Below, piece by piece: positions 26,250 to 37,176 of a stretch of 64,000 nt of DNA. Below the pieces are notes generated by a model, which saw only the letters and a list, made by a program, of their open reading frames with translations, had not been told where the DNA came from and did no database searches. The stretch's first letter is position 1. Each line of letters begins with the position of its first letter. A program made the position numbers and the translations under genes. The stretch is from Sinorhizobium psoraleae (lineage in GTDB: Bacteria > Pseudomonadota > Alphaproteobacteria > Rhizobiales > Rhizobiaceae), in assembly GCF_013283645.1 (NCBI RefSeq), contig NZ_JABEKV010000003.1, forward strand, positions 1-64,000, in the 5' to 3' direction.

Positions 26250-27218
26250 TTAGAGGCCGTTTGCCTTCATGATCTCCGCGGCATTTTCCCTGGTGATGGT
26301 CATCGTGTCGAGCGTCACGGTCTTTTCGACCTTCTCGCCGTTCAGGAACTTGATTGCCTGGCGAAGCCCCTCGGCACCGGGCGTCGCATAGAGGAAGGTC
26401 GCGGTGAGTTCGCCGTTGTTGACCCAGGTCACGCCTTCACCCGGCAGCGCGTCGATGCCGAGGAACTTGATTTCCTTCTCACGGCCAGCGTCTTTCGCCG
26501 CCAGATAGGCTCCGTAGGCCATCGGGTCATTATGGCCGTAGACGAGATCGATCTTCTCGTTGTTGCGGAGTGCGGTCGCCATAATGTTATAGGCCTGGTC
26601 CTGCTTCCAATCGCCGGACTGTTGGTCGAGCAGGTGCTTGATGCCCGGCTCCTTGTCGGTGAATTCGTGGAAGCCATCGTGCCTGTCGTGTGCCGGTTGC
26701 GTGCCCATGCCGCCCCAGATCTCGACGATGTTGCCCTCAGCCTTGCCCTTGCCGCCGAGGAGCTCCACGGCGTGTTCGCCGGCCGCCCGTCCGATCAGCT
26801 TGTTGTCGCCGCCGACGAACTGGGTGTACTGGTCGGTCTCGACGTTGCGGTCGAGAACGAAAACCGGGATCTTCGCGTCGATCGCCTGCTGGACAACGCC
26901 CGTCAGACCGGCCGATTCCTTAGGTGATATGAGCAGCGCATCGACTTCCTGACGGATCAGGTTTTCGACGTCCGCCACCTGTTTTTCCGTCTTGTCTTCG
27001 CCATCCGTGATGATGAGCTCGACTTCCGGATGCTTCGCCGCTTCTGCGATGATGTCCTTGTTAAACTGCGCGCGCCACGGCTCGATGGTCGTTGCCTGGC
27101 TGAAACCGATCCGCCACTTCTTGTCCTGGGCGAGCGCATCCTTGCCCGGCAAGAGGGCGGTGGAGGCCGCGAGAACGGCCGCAATGGCCGCCAGTCTCAT
27201 GATGTCACGACGTTTCAT
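26250..27218 (-). CDS. Sugar ABC transporter substrate-binding protein, CUT2 (RbsB-like)
   Basis: The 322-residue periplasmic protein starts MKRRDIMRLAAIAAVLAAST, with a cleavable signal ending near ALAQD. The mature part is a Peripla_BP_4 domain: KKWRIGFSQATTIEPWRAQF at the N-terminus, DALLISPKESAGLTGVVQQA near residue 100, PVFVLDRNV near 122 and LVYGHNDPMAYGAY near 225. GGGAGGAAAAG precedes the start, which overlaps the permease stop by 4 bases (ATGA). It is the last gene of an ATPase-permease-binding protein operon. The sugar is unknown. Confidence 0.9.
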   Translation of the reverse strand: MKRRDIMRLAAIAAVLAASTALLPGKDALAQDKKWRIGFSQATTIEPWRAQFNKDIIAEAAKHPEVELIITDGEDKTEKQVADVENLIRQEVDALLISPKESAGLTGVVQQAIDAKIPVFVLDRNVETDQYTQFVGGDNKLIGRAAGEHAVELLGGKGKAEGNIVEIWGGMGTQPAHDRHDGFHEFTDKEPGIKHLLDQQSGDWKQDQAYNIMATALRNNEKIDLVYGHNDPMAYGAYLAAKDAGREKEIKFLGIDALPGEGVTWVNNGELTATFLYATPGAEGLRQAIKFLNGEKVEKTVTLDTMTITRENAAEIMKANGL

Positions 27219-28527
27219 TCTTCTTTTCCTCCCATGGTTAGAGACAGGGTCTCTCTTGACGGCCGCTCCTCCGCGGCCGTTTCGCTTTGCGCCGAGCGTC
27301 GGCTTGTCAGCCGCAAATGGGCAAGCACATCGTAGGCGTTGCGCTCCTGAACGAGCACCGTGCCGATGATGATCACGCCCTTCAGCACCAGCTGAAGATT
27401 GGAGTTGATGTTGTGAAGCTGCAGGATATTGGAGAGCAGCCCGAAGATCAGGACGCCGCAGAACGTCCCGGCAAGGCTGCCCCGCCCGCCCATAAGGCTC
27501 GTGCCGCCGATCACCACGGCCGCGATTGCGTCGAGTTCCAGTCCTGCGCCGGCGTCCGGCTTGCCCTGCCGATACTGGGCCACATAGAGCACCGCCGCGA
27601 TGCCGGCGAGCAGTCCGGAGATAGCATAGGTGATGATCTTCACCCGCCCGGCATTGATGCCGGAGAGCCGCGCCGCCTCCTCGTTTCCACCGATCGCATA
27701 AACGTACCGACCGAAGGGCGTGAAGCGCAGAACGACGCTGTAAAGAATGATTGCCACGATGAAGAAAATGCCCGGCATCGGCACAATGCCGAAGACGAGC
27801 TGGCGAAGCACGTCGAAATCGGCAGTGGCGTTGGTCCCGGTGTAAACCGGCAGCACCGCATTGTTCTGACCGGCTGTGAGGCGCGCGATGCCAAGTGCCG
27901 TCACCATCATCGCCAGGGTGACGATGAACGGCTGCAACCTGCCGACGACGATGATGGCGCCGTTGATCGTGCCGAAAAGCAGGCCCACGGCAGGCGCGAC
28001 CAGGAGGACGCCGAGCACGCCGAATTTCGTCTGCACCTGCGGCAGCAGAAAGCTCAGCACCAGCGCGCACAAGAGGATGCCGCCAACCGCAGGTAGGAGC
28101 GTGCCACGCACCCGATCGAGGTGCACCTCCCTGACATTGGCTTCCCCACTCCGCGCTTTCTCGATGTTGAGGAAAACGAAGCGAACGACGACCGCGCCGA
28201 CAAGAAGCGAGGCGAGGCCGACAGCCGGAATTCCCAGGAAAACCGCCGGGGTTTCGCCGGGCACCGTCAGGAGCATGGCGCAAACGACGCTGCAGATCGC
28301 CATCATCGAACCGACGGAGAGATCGATCCCGCCGGTGAGGATGACGGCCGTCATGCCGGTGGCGACGAGCCCGGTGGTCGAAACTTGCCGCAGCACGTCG
28401 AGAAGATTGCCGGAAGATAGAAAGATGTTTCTGCCCGACGAGGTCACAGGCGAGGAGAGAACGCCTATCAGGAAGATGGCGATCAGACCCCAATAGAGTT
28501 TCGTCTGGGAGAGAAGTCTCAGAAATG

Positions 28528-28531
<4 letters not shown>
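27215..28531 (-). CDS. Sugar ABC transporter permease, CUT2 (RbsC-like)
   Basis: The 438-residue protein, longer than the usual 320-350, has 8-10 membrane segments. VILTGGIDLSVGSMMAI near residue 65 is a hallmark of this family, with GRLQPFIVTLAMM near 197 and AAVVIGGTSLMGGRGSLAGT near 345. The extra length comes from an inserted stretch after the third span (about 117-140, with charged residues ...LNIEKARSGEANVREV...) and a hydrophilic C-terminal tail. The same long layout occurs in XylH-type permeases. It is translationally coupled to the genes on both sides by ATGA overlaps. Confidence 0.9.
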
Positions 28532-30120
<1,589 letters not shown>

Positions 30121-30183
30121 GACATTGGCGGCCTCCCTACCACCGATATCTCACGACTATTTCGCTTATTTCCTGCAGCCTAT

Positions 30184-30197
30184 TCTAAACGTTTCGA
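30184..30197. promoter_or_regulatory. LacI-family operator, copy 1
   Basis: TCTAAACGTTTCGA matches the palindrome TCnAAACGTTTnGA. Together with the copy at 30282-30295 it brackets the divergent intergenic region; the centres are 98 bases apart. It is the copy nearer the ATPase gene (start 30120), placed to block the transporter promoter. Confidence 0.7.
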
Positions 30198-30281
30198 AGG
30201 TGTCAAGCGGCTAAAAGATCCAGTTATGGCGCAGCTATTGCACAATTTTCGCGGCTCACATAAGCTCCTCCCAACTGCATT

Positions 30282-30295
30282 TCGAAACGTTTTGA
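30282..30295. promoter_or_regulatory. LacI-family operator, copy 2
   Basis: TCGAAACGTTTTGA, the partner of 30184-30197, lies only 6 bases before the regulator's start codon. Binding here should block the regulator's own transcription or ribosome access. Joint occupation of both sites would allow a loop of about 98 bases. Confidence 0.7.
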
Positions 30296-30301
30296 TGGAA
30301 G

Positions 30302-31363
30302 ATGCCGCAGCGTCGCCGGAATTCACGAAAGTCCACCGCACCCACGATGCTCGACGTTGCGAAGGCCGCGAACGTCTCCGTGGCGACGGTTTCCGCGGTG
30401 ATCAACGGGTCCGCTCCCGTCAGCCCTGAACTGCGTAGCCGCATCGAAGAGGCGATCCAGGTCATCGGCTACAAGCGCAACGCGATCGCCCGCAGCCTCA
30501 AGCTCGGCACCACGCGCACGGTCGGCCTGATGGTGGCCGACATCACCAACCCCTTCTTCACCGACGTCGTGGCGGTGATCCAGGACGTCCTCCATCGCGC
30601 CGGCTACGCGGTGATGCTCTGCTGCAACGACGAGGACGTCGAGATGCAGGATGAACAGATCGAACTCCTGATCGATCGCAGCGTGGATGGCCTGATCATC
30701 GCGCCTGCCGGAGACGACGAAACGCTGAAGCGCATTATTGCCGGCGCCAATCTGCCGACCGTCCTGATCGACAGGCTCTTAGACGGAATCGACACCGATG
30801 CCGTCGTGCTCGACAACCGCCGTGCGGTCCACGACGCGACCCTCTATATGCTCGGTCTCGGGCATCGCCGCATCGGCTATATTTCGGGCTCGCTCGAAAC
30901 GTCGACGGGACGCGAGCGGCTGGCCGGCTACAAGGCCGCATTGGAAGCGGCCAAGCTACCCCACGAGGACGATCTCGTGCGGATCGGCAACTTCCGCGAA
31001 AAGGATGCCTACAAGGCGACGATGCAACTGCTCACGAGCACGGAAAGACCGAGCGCGATCTTTTCCGCCAATAACCTGATGGTCATCGGCGTGATGAAGG
31101 CGATCCGCGATATCGGTCTTAAGTGCCCGGAAGACGTATCCGTCGCAAGCTTCGACGATTTCCCCTGGGCGGACGTTTTCCAGCCGCATCTGACGACGAT
31201 CGCACAGCCCGTTCAGGCGATCGGCGAACAGGCTGCGCAACTCATCCTCGATCGCCTTTCAGGCAAGAGCCCGGCGGCACCGCGCCGGCTCGTGCTGCAG
31301 GGGCGCCTGATGATCCGCGAGTCCTGCCGGCCGGTCAGCCTGACGCCGCGCGCGATCGCCTAG
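30302..31363 (+). CDS. LacI-family regulator of the adjacent CUT2 operon
   Basis: The 353-residue protein has the helix-turn-helix MLDVAKAANVSVATVSAVIN (residues 16-35), the hinge region NAIARSLKLGTTRTVGLMVA, and a PurR/RbsR-like sensor domain with FSANNLMVIGVMKAI and VASFDDFPWADVF. The N-terminal ten residues are basic (PQRRRNSRKS). It diverges from the transporter at 28528-30120, and its likely operators lie on both sides of the shared promoter region. The ligand is presumably the transported sugar. Confidence 0.9.
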   Translation: MPQRRRNSRKSTAPTMLDVAKAANVSVATVSAVINGSAPVSPELRSRIEEAIQVIGYKRNAIARSLKLGTTRTVGLMVADITNPFFTDVVAVIQDVLHRAGYAVMLCCNDEDVEMQDEQIELLIDRSVDGLIIAPAGDDETLKRIIAGANLPTVLIDRLLDGIDTDAVVLDNRRAVHDATLYMLGLGHRRIGYISGSLETSTGRERLAGYKAALEAAKLPHEDDLVRIGNFREKDAYKATMQLLTSTERPSAIFSANNLMVIGVMKAIRDIGLKCPEDVSVASFDDFPWADVFQPHLTTIAQPVQAIGEQAAQLILDRLSGKSPAAPRRLVLQGRLMIRESCRPVSLTPRAIA

Positions 31364-31399
31364 TGCATTCGCATTGGCGCGTGCCTTTAGGTGGAGCCA

Positions 31400-31975
31400 T
31401 CAATCCTCGTGCAGCGCACGGGCAATCGGCGGGCCAACGCTGAAGTCGCGGAAGTTTGCCTCGAAGCCTGCGCGTTCCGGAGAGCAGGCCATGACACCGA
31501 TCTCCGCATCGGCCGCCGACAACGGGCAAAGCCGCGCCATCTGCCAGGGCGCGTCGCGGAAGCGGAACTGCACCCGTACCGCGTCGCCATGGCGCGTCAG
31601 CCGCACCTCGACCGCGTCGGACGGCGTGGCGTCATGAAGAGGGACTACCGACCAGTCCGAAACGCCGCGCGTAACGACGACACTGAAATGCATCAGCCCG
31701 TCGGTATATTCGATGCCGCACTTGATCCAGTTCTCCTCGTCGAGGCGCAACATCAGTCCGGCCTGGTCGTAGAGTTGCTCGTAGGCGCCCATGATCGTGG
31801 CGGATGCGGTGAAATCGCCGGAGATCGATCGGAGATAGGCATGGCCGCTGTCGCGAACGAAGCCGTAGAAGGTCTCGCGCCAGAAGTCCGTATTGCCATC
31901 CGTCTTGAGCGACAGTGCCTTTTCGTCACCTTGCCAGCTTGCCGGCTGGTTCAACCAGCGATAGTTTTCTGTCAT
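31400..31975 (-). CDS. DUF1349 (concanavalin-like fold) protein
   Basis: The 191-residue protein begins MTENYRWLNQPASWQGDEKA. It contains DFWRETFYGFVRDSGHAYLR, YDQAGLMLRLDEENWIKCGI and PERAGFEANFRDF, the pattern of the DUF1349 beta-sandwich family (YesU/YkgA-like), often linked to carbohydrate metabolism. Start 31975 follows GGGAGAG; an in-frame ATG at 32059 would reach almost to the ligD start. It converges with the LacI gene and is divergent from ligD. It may act on the sugar imported by the neighbouring transporter, but this is only contextual. Confidence 0.75.
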   Translation of the reverse strand: MTENYRWLNQPASWQGDEKALSLKTDGNTDFWRETFYGFVRDSGHAYLRSISGDFTASATIMGAYEQLYDQAGLMLRLDEENWIKCGIEYTDGLMHFSVVVTRGVSDWSVVPLHDATPSDAVEVRLTRHGDAVRVQFRFRDAPWQMARLCPLSAADAEIGVMACSPERAGFEANFRDFSVGPPIARALHED

Positions 31976-32070
31976 CTCTCCCGTCCCCTCGCTTGATGTT
32001 CGGCGCATCCTTTCGATGTCGACGTGAACGTCATATTGCGGGTTCGTCCCATAAGCCATAGCGTAGGGCC

Positions 32071-34545
32071 ATGGCGACGTCGAAGCTACAGGTCTATCGC
32101 AAGAAAAGGGACTTTTCGAAAACGTCGGAACCGCCCGGCAGTCTTGTCGGCGAGAGCGGCAACCGTTTTGTCGTCCACAAGCATCATGCGACGGCCGACC
32201 ATTACGACCTGAGGCTGCAGGTGGGGGACGTGCTCAAAAGCTGGGCGGTCCCGAAGGGGCCGTCGCTCAATCCGGCTGACAAGCGGCTCGCGGTCGAGAC
32301 GGAGGATCACCCGCTGGAATATATCGACTTCGAGGGCGTCATCCCCGAGGGCGAGTATGGCGGCGGCCCGATGATCGTCTGGGACGCGGGCGTGTGGGCA
32401 CCGATGGACGACGTCGAGAAGAGCTTGCGCACGGGCGCCTTCAAGTTCCGTCTTGCGGGCGAGAAACTCAATGGCGGCTGGATGCTGGCGCGGCTGAAGC
32501 CCAAGCCCGGCGAGGAAGATCAGCGCAACTGGCTCCTGTTCAAGGAACGCGACCTCGCCGCCGACGCCACAACCGATATCCTCTCTGCGCGCCCCGAGAG
32601 CGTCAAATCCGGACGACGGATCGAGGAACTGGTGGAGAAGCCGAAACCGCCGGCCAAGCAAGTCAAGCCGGTCAAGCTCAATCCGAGCGCACTACCGGGC
32701 GCCGTGAAAGGCACAGCGCCCGTCCGCATCGAACCGCAGCTTGCGACGCAGACGGCTGTTCCCCCAGGGAGCGCCGGTCAGCGCGAAGTATGGCTGCACG
32801 AGATCAAATTCGACGGCTACCGGACGATGGCGCACCTGTCCGCCGGCGAAGTGCGCCTCATCACCCGCGGTGGTCTCGACTGGACGAAGCGCTACGGCGA
32901 CCTGCCGGAAGCCTTTCGACGGCTGCCCTGCCGCGATGCCATCATCGATGGGGAAATCGTCGTTCCCGACGACAAGGGAATCAGCCGGTTCGCCCTGCTG
33001 CAGGAGGCACTTTCCGAGGGCGCGGGCAACAGGCTGGTGTTTTATGCCTTCGATCTCCTGCATCTCGATGGTTGGAACCTCATGGGCGCTCCGCTCGAAA
33101 AGCGCAAGACGTTGCTCGCTGAGTTGCTGACGGGGCAGGTCTCCGCGCGCTCGGCCATCCAGCTGAGCGATCACGTCGTCAGCGACGGGCGTGGGCTCTA
33201 CGACCAGGCTTCGGAAATGGGGCTCGAGGGAATCGTCTCGAAGCGCGCCTCGGCCCCCTACCAAAGCGGCCGCTCGAAAACCTGGACCAAGACCAAGGCG
33301 CTGCAGATCGGCGATTTCGTGATCGCCGGATACACCAGGTCCGAGGCCGCCGAAGGGCTTGCCGCGCTTGCGCTTGGCGAGTGGGTTGACGGCGAGTTGC
33401 AATATCGCGGCAAGGTCGGAACGGGTTTCGATGCCGAGATGCTCAAGCAGTTGCTCGCCCGGTTGGAGCCGCTGCGCGCAGGTGCGGCGAAGCTTGAGGG
33501 CGCCCCGAAGGAAATCATCTGGGTGAGACCGGTGCTGACGGCGCACATTCACTACTCCAACCGTACGACCGACAACGCGCTGCGCCACGCCGTATTCAAG
33601 GGCCTTCGCGACGTCGAGCTTTCGACGCCAGCTCCGATACAGCGAAAGCGCTTCATCTCGGACGCGGACCTCGCAAGCATCTCGATCACCAATCCGACGC
33701 GCCGCCTGTTCGGCAGGTCCGGACCGACCAAGCTCGACATCGCCGTCTACTATGCACTCGTCGGCGATTTCATGCTGCCGCACATTCTCGGACGCCCCGT
33801 CTCGCTGGTGCGCTGCCCGACTGGAAGAGCGCAGGATTGCTTCTTTCAGCGCCATCCCTTCACCGGCATGCCGACCTCGGTGCAAACGTTTCAATCGACC
33901 AACTCGGAAGGCGAAACGAAGTCCTATCTCTCCGTCGAGGACGCCAAGGGATATCTTGCGCTGGCGCAGTTCGGCGTGGTGGAATTTCACACCTGGGGCA
34001 CGGTGCGCGACCGGCTCGAAAAAGCCGACCGTGTCGTCTTCGACCTCGACCCCGGCGAAGGCATCAGCTGGCGCGAGGTGGTCGATGCCGCCGTCCACAT
34101 TCGCCGCGAGCTCGAGGCGCTTGATCTCGTTCCCTTCGTCAAGACGTCAGGCGGCAAGGGCATCCACGTGGTCGTGCCGATCGCGCCGAAGCACAACTGG
34201 AAAAAGGTGCATCAGGCGACAAGCGCGATTGCCACCCGCCTGGCCGCGAGCGCGCCGGAGGTTTTTACGACGACGATGGGCAAGGACAAGCGCATCAAGC
34301 GGATCTTCATCGACTTCCATCGCAATGCGCGCAGTCACACCGCGGCCGCCCCCTACTCGCTTCGCGCGAGGACGAACCTGCCGGCCTCAACCCCGGTAAG
34401 CTGGGGCGACCTTGAATCTATCGACGCTCCGGAGGATTTGAACTATTCTTCGCTGCCTGGCCTCCTGGTCACGTCCGGCGATCCATGGGCGGAAATAGAT
34501 GCTTTCGCCAGGGATCTGCCCGTGTTGTCCGAGGCGGGGAAGTAG
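32071..34545 (+). CDS. ligD: Multifunctional NHEJ DNA ligase D
   Basis: The 824-residue protein has three domains in the order phosphoesterase, ligase, polymerase. The 3'-phosphoesterase (about 25-170) has HKHHATADHYDLRLQ and PEGEYGGG. The ATP-dependent ligase (about 215-520) has the adenylated lysine 246 in EIKFDGYR, DGEIVV and the GLEGIVSKR motif. The C-terminal primase/polymerase (about 540-824) has the catalytic DLD at 658-660 and TSGGKGIHV. It repairs double-strand breaks with Ku, encoded 26 bases downstream. The domain order is that of Pseudomonas LigD, not the polymerase-first order of mycobacteria. It heads a plus-strand repair operon. Confidence 0.95.
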   Translation: MATSKLQVYRKKRDFSKTSEPPGSLVGESGNRFVVHKHHATADHYDLRLQVGDVLKSWAVPKGPSLNPADKRLAVETEDHPLEYIDFEGVIPEGEYGGGPMIVWDAGVWAPMDDVEKSLRTGAFKFRLAGEKLNGGWMLARLKPKPGEEDQRNWLLFKERDLAADATTDILSARPESVKSGRRIEELVEKPKPPAKQVKPVKLNPSALPGAVKGTAPVRIEPQLATQTAVPPGSAGQREVWLHEIKFDGYRTMAHLSAGEVRLITRGGLDWTKRYGDLPEAFRRLPCRDAIIDGEIVVPDDKGISRFALLQEALSEGAGNRLVFYAFDLLHLDGWNLMGAPLEKRKTLLAELLTGQVSARSAIQLSDHVVSDGRGLYDQASEMGLEGIVSKRASAPYQSGRSKTWTKTKALQIGDFVIAGYTRSEAAEGLAALALGEWVDGELQYRGKVGTGFDAEMLKQLLARLEPLRAGAAKLEGAPKEIIWVRPVLTAHIHYSNRTTDNALRHAVFKGLRDVELSTPAPIQRKRFISDADLASISITNPTRRLFGRSGPTKLDIAVYYALVGDFMLPHILGRPVSLVRCPTGRAQDCFFQRHPFTGMPTSVQTFQSTNSEGETKSYLSVEDAKGYLALAQFGVVEFHTWGTVRDRLEKADRVVFDLDPGEGISWREVVDAAVHIRRELEALDLVPFVKTSGGKGIHVVVPIAPKHNWKKVHQATSAIATRLAASAPEVFTTTMGKDKRIKRIFIDFHRNARSHTAAAPYSLRARTNLPASTPVSWGDLESIDAPEDLNYSSLPGLLVTSGDPWAEIDAFARDLPVLSEAGK

Positions 34546-34571
34546 TTCGTGTTGCCGCGCAGGAGACAATC

Positions 34572-35444
34572 ATGGCGCCCAGGGCAAGTTGGAAAGGTTA
34601 TCTCAGATTAAGTCTCGTAAGCTGTCCGGTCAGGCTTTATCCAGCCACCAGCTCGAGCGAGCGCATCAGCTTCAACCAGCTCCACAAGGACACCCACAAC
34701 CGGATCAACATGAAGCCGGTGGATCCGGAGCTCGGGCTGGTCGAACGATCCGATCTGGTGAAGGGCTACGAATACGAGGACAAGAAATACATCATCATCG
34801 AGGACACCGACCTCGAGAGCGTCAGGATCGAATCCAACCATACGATGAACATCGAAGCCTTCGTCGACGAAGGCTCGGTCGACGTCATCTACCAGGATGC
34901 GCCCTATTATCTGGCGCCCGACGGCGCGATGGCGGAGGAAACCTTCATCGTACTGCGCGAAGCGTTGCGAAAGTCCGGCAAGCTGGCGATCGCGCGCCTC
35001 GTGCTCTCCAGCCGCGAACGGGTGATCACCATCGGTCCGCGCGAGACCGGCATGTTCGTCTGCACGCTCAGGAACCCTAACGAAGTGCGCGGCACCGCGG
35101 AATATTTCGGCAATATTCCGGTCGGGAACCCTGATCCTGAAATGCTGCAGCTCGCCGGGGCGCTCATCGAACAGAAGCTGACGACCTTCGATCCCAAGAA
35201 CTACGAGGATCGCTACGAGATCGCGCTGATGCAGATGATCCGCGAGAAGCTCAAGGGCCACAAGCCGATCATCGCGGCGGCACCCGAACGCGGCAATGTC
35301 ATCAACCTCATGGACGCTCTGAAGGCGAGCCTCTCGCAGTCGAAACCGCCGGCCAAGAGCAAGGCCAAGGCGGAGCCCGCGGCCAAGCGGACCGCGAAGG
35401 CGGCAACGACCAGCGACAAGCCGGCGGCCAAGAAGAAAGTCTGA
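34572..35444 (+). CDS. ku: Non-homologous end-joining protein Ku
   Basis: The 290-residue bacterial Ku has the beta-barrel core (SWKGYLRLSLVSCPVRLYPA at the start, SSERISFNQLHKDTHNRI next, KGYEYEDKKYIIIEDTDLES near residue 66, and PRETGMFVCTLR near 160). The C-terminal 35-40 residues are rich in lysine and alanine, the DNA-binding tail type. The ATG at 34572 was chosen from homology, with AGGAG upstream; an earlier start inside ligD is less likely. It binds broken ends and recruits LigD. Its stop overlaps the next start codon (TGATG). Confidence 0.95.
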   Translation: MAPRASWKGYLRLSLVSCPVRLYPATSSSERISFNQLHKDTHNRINMKPVDPELGLVERSDLVKGYEYEDKKYIIIEDTDLESVRIESNHTMNIEAFVDEGSVDVIYQDAPYYLAPDGAMAEETFIVLREALRKSGKLAIARLVLSSRERVITIGPRETGMFVCTLRNPNEVRGTAEYFGNIPVGNPDPEMLQLAGALIEQKLTTFDPKNYEDRYEIALMQMIREKLKGHKPIIAAAPERGNVINLMDALKASLSQSKPPAKSKAKAEPAAKRTAKAATTSDKPAAKKKV

Positions 35445-36529
35445 TGGCGGTTGCGGGCCAGACATTCGGCATCGTCGGGGCGCTTGCGGCGTTTCCCCGC
35501 CGGCTGGCAGCGCGCGAAGTCGAGCGGCAGCTCGGTCATCTGAGGCGCGGCATCACACGCCAGACGTCGCACCTCGTCTTCGGCCGTAGCCTGCTGTCGA
35601 AGGCAAGCGAAGCGGAAATCGAGGCCAGATTCGACGCCGAGATGGGTCAGAACAGACGCCCTCTCAGCGAGAACGGCTTTCTTCGGCTGCTGGGATTGAT
35701 GACAGCGCCGGAAGCGTCGGCCCTGTCGCGACAGTCGCTGCTCGATCAATCGCGGCTTGCCGCACGCACCTTCGACCTGCTTTCGCTGTTCGACGCTTTC
35801 GAGCATGACAGCGAACCCTTTTCGTTCCGCGACCTGATCCTCGCCCGGAAATATGCCGGCCTGATCGACAGCGGTGCCACCTGGAGCACGATTGCGCGAT
35901 CGGTCCACCGCTCCGGATCCGTGGCGGCACTCACCGCGCTCTCGCTTCATCACGAAAGATCCGACGCGATCTATGTCCGCCGCGCCGAGGGCCTCAGCGA
36001 ACTCGACGGGCAACTGTTGTTCGATCTTGGAGCGCCCGACGATGCGGAGCTCGAGGATCTCTTCGCCCGGGCGGAAGTCGCCGAGGAGGAAGGGCTCTGC
36101 GACGAAGCAGCCGCACTCTATCAGCGCTGCCTCGCCATCGATCCAACGGACTCCGTCGCCGCCTTCAACCGCGCGAACTGCCTGAAGGCAGCGGGCCGGC
36201 AGGTGGAAGCCGCGCATGACTACATCCGCGCTCTCAAGCTCGACCCGAGTTTCGTCGAGGCGTGGTTCAACCTTGCAGGGCTGATGAGCGAACGCGGCCG
36301 GGTCGATATCGCTCGCCGGCATCTGCAGAAAGCCATCGAATTCGACGGCAACTATGCGGACGCCATCTTCAACCTGGCGAAACTGGAATTCGACGCTGAC
36401 AATCTCGGCGAGGCGCGGCGCTGGTGGAGGCGCTATCTCGAACTCGACAAGGATTCCGAGTGGGCACGGGCCGCCGAACGCGGCGTGCAGTTCGTGGACC
36501 TCCACCTCCTCCCAAGGACGGCTGGCTGA
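35444..36529 (+). CDS. BRCT-like/TPR repeat protein of the NHEJ cluster
   Basis: The 361-residue protein has three parts. Residues 1-60 (GQTFGIVGALAAFPRRLAAR ... TSHLVFGRSLL) read like a BRCT domain. A middle helical section (about 100-170) may be a MerR-like DNA-binding fold (GATWSTIARSVHRSGSVAAL). TPR repeats follow from about 195 to 345, for example ALYQRCLAIDPTDSVAAFNR and ALKLDPSFVEAWFNLAGLMS. It is translationally coupled to ku (1-base overlap). A BRCT domain would suit a scaffold that contacts repair proteins or phosphoproteins at breaks. I know of no assigned role. Confidence 0.8.
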   Translation: MAVAGQTFGIVGALAAFPRRLAAREVERQLGHLRRGITRQTSHLVFGRSLLSKASEAEIEARFDAEMGQNRRPLSENGFLRLLGLMTAPEASALSRQSLLDQSRLAARTFDLLSLFDAFEHDSEPFSFRDLILARKYAGLIDSGATWSTIARSVHRSGSVAALTALSLHHERSDAIYVRRAEGLSELDGQLLFDLGAPDDAELEDLFARAEVAEEEGLCDEAAALYQRCLAIDPTDSVAAFNRANCLKAAGRQVEAAHDYIRALKLDPSFVEAWFNLAGLMSERGRVDIARRHLQKAIEFDGNYADAIFNLAKLEFDADNLGEARRWWRRYLELDKDSEWARAAERGVQFVDLHLLPRTAG

Positions 36530-36530
36530 C

Positions 36531-37172
36531 ATGGGCGAAAAATTCCTGATCGACGGTCCGGATGATGCCCCCGTCACCATTCTCCTCGCGCATGGCGCGG
36601 GTGCGCCGATGGACTCGGCTTCGATGACCGCGACCGCAAAGGCGCTTGCCGACGCCGGCTTACGCGTCGCCCGCTTCGAGTTCGCTTACATGGCCGCCCG
36701 CCGCACCTCGGAAGGTCGCAAGCCGCCGCCCCGGGCCGAGACGCTGAAGACCGAATACGAGGCGGCCATCGCCGCGCTCGGCGCGACCAGCCCGCTCGTC
36801 ATCGGCGGCAAATCGATGGGAGGGCGGGTCGCCAGCATGATCGCCGACGACCTCCATTCGAGCGGAAAAATCGCCGGGCTCCTCTGCCTCGGCTATCCGT
36901 TTCATCCGCCAACCAAGCCGGAAAAGCTTCGCACCAAGCATCTCGTCGACTTGAAGACGCCGACATTGATCTGCCAAGGGACCCGCGACGAATTCGGCAC
37001 GCGTGAGGACGTCGCCGGCTACACGCTCTCCGACGCGATCGAAATCTTGTGGCTCGAGGACGGCGATCACGACCTCAAGCCCCGCAAGAGCGTATCGGGC
37101 TTTTCGGCTGCCGATCATCTGAAGACGATGGCCGAAAGAGTTGCCGTCTGGACCGGTCGGCTGGTGCGCTGA
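36531..37172 (+). CDS. Alpha/beta hydrolase (KANL3/Tex30-like dienelactone-hydrolase fold)
   Basis: The 213-residue protein has LLAHGAGAPMDSASM near residue 18 (oxyanion region), the nucleophile elbow GGKSMGGRVAS near 93, an acid residue in CQGTRDEFG near 148 and the catalytic histidine in DGDHDLKPR near 180. These are the marks of the small KANL3/Tex30-like hydrolase family. The start directly follows the previous gene. Its place between the BRCT/TPR gene and xthA is unexpected for a hydrolase and may be a co-transcribed passenger. Substrate unknown. Confidence 0.85.
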   Translation: MGEKFLIDGPDDAPVTILLAHGAGAPMDSASMTATAKALADAGLRVARFEFAYMAARRTSEGRKPPPRAETLKTEYEAAIAALGATSPLVIGGKSMGGRVASMIADDLHSSGKIAGLLCLGYPFHPPTKPEKLRTKHLVDLKTPTLICQGTRDEFGTREDVAGYTLSDAIEILWLEDGDHDLKPRKSVSGFSAADHLKTMAERVAVWTGRLVR

Positions 37173-37176
37173 ACGC

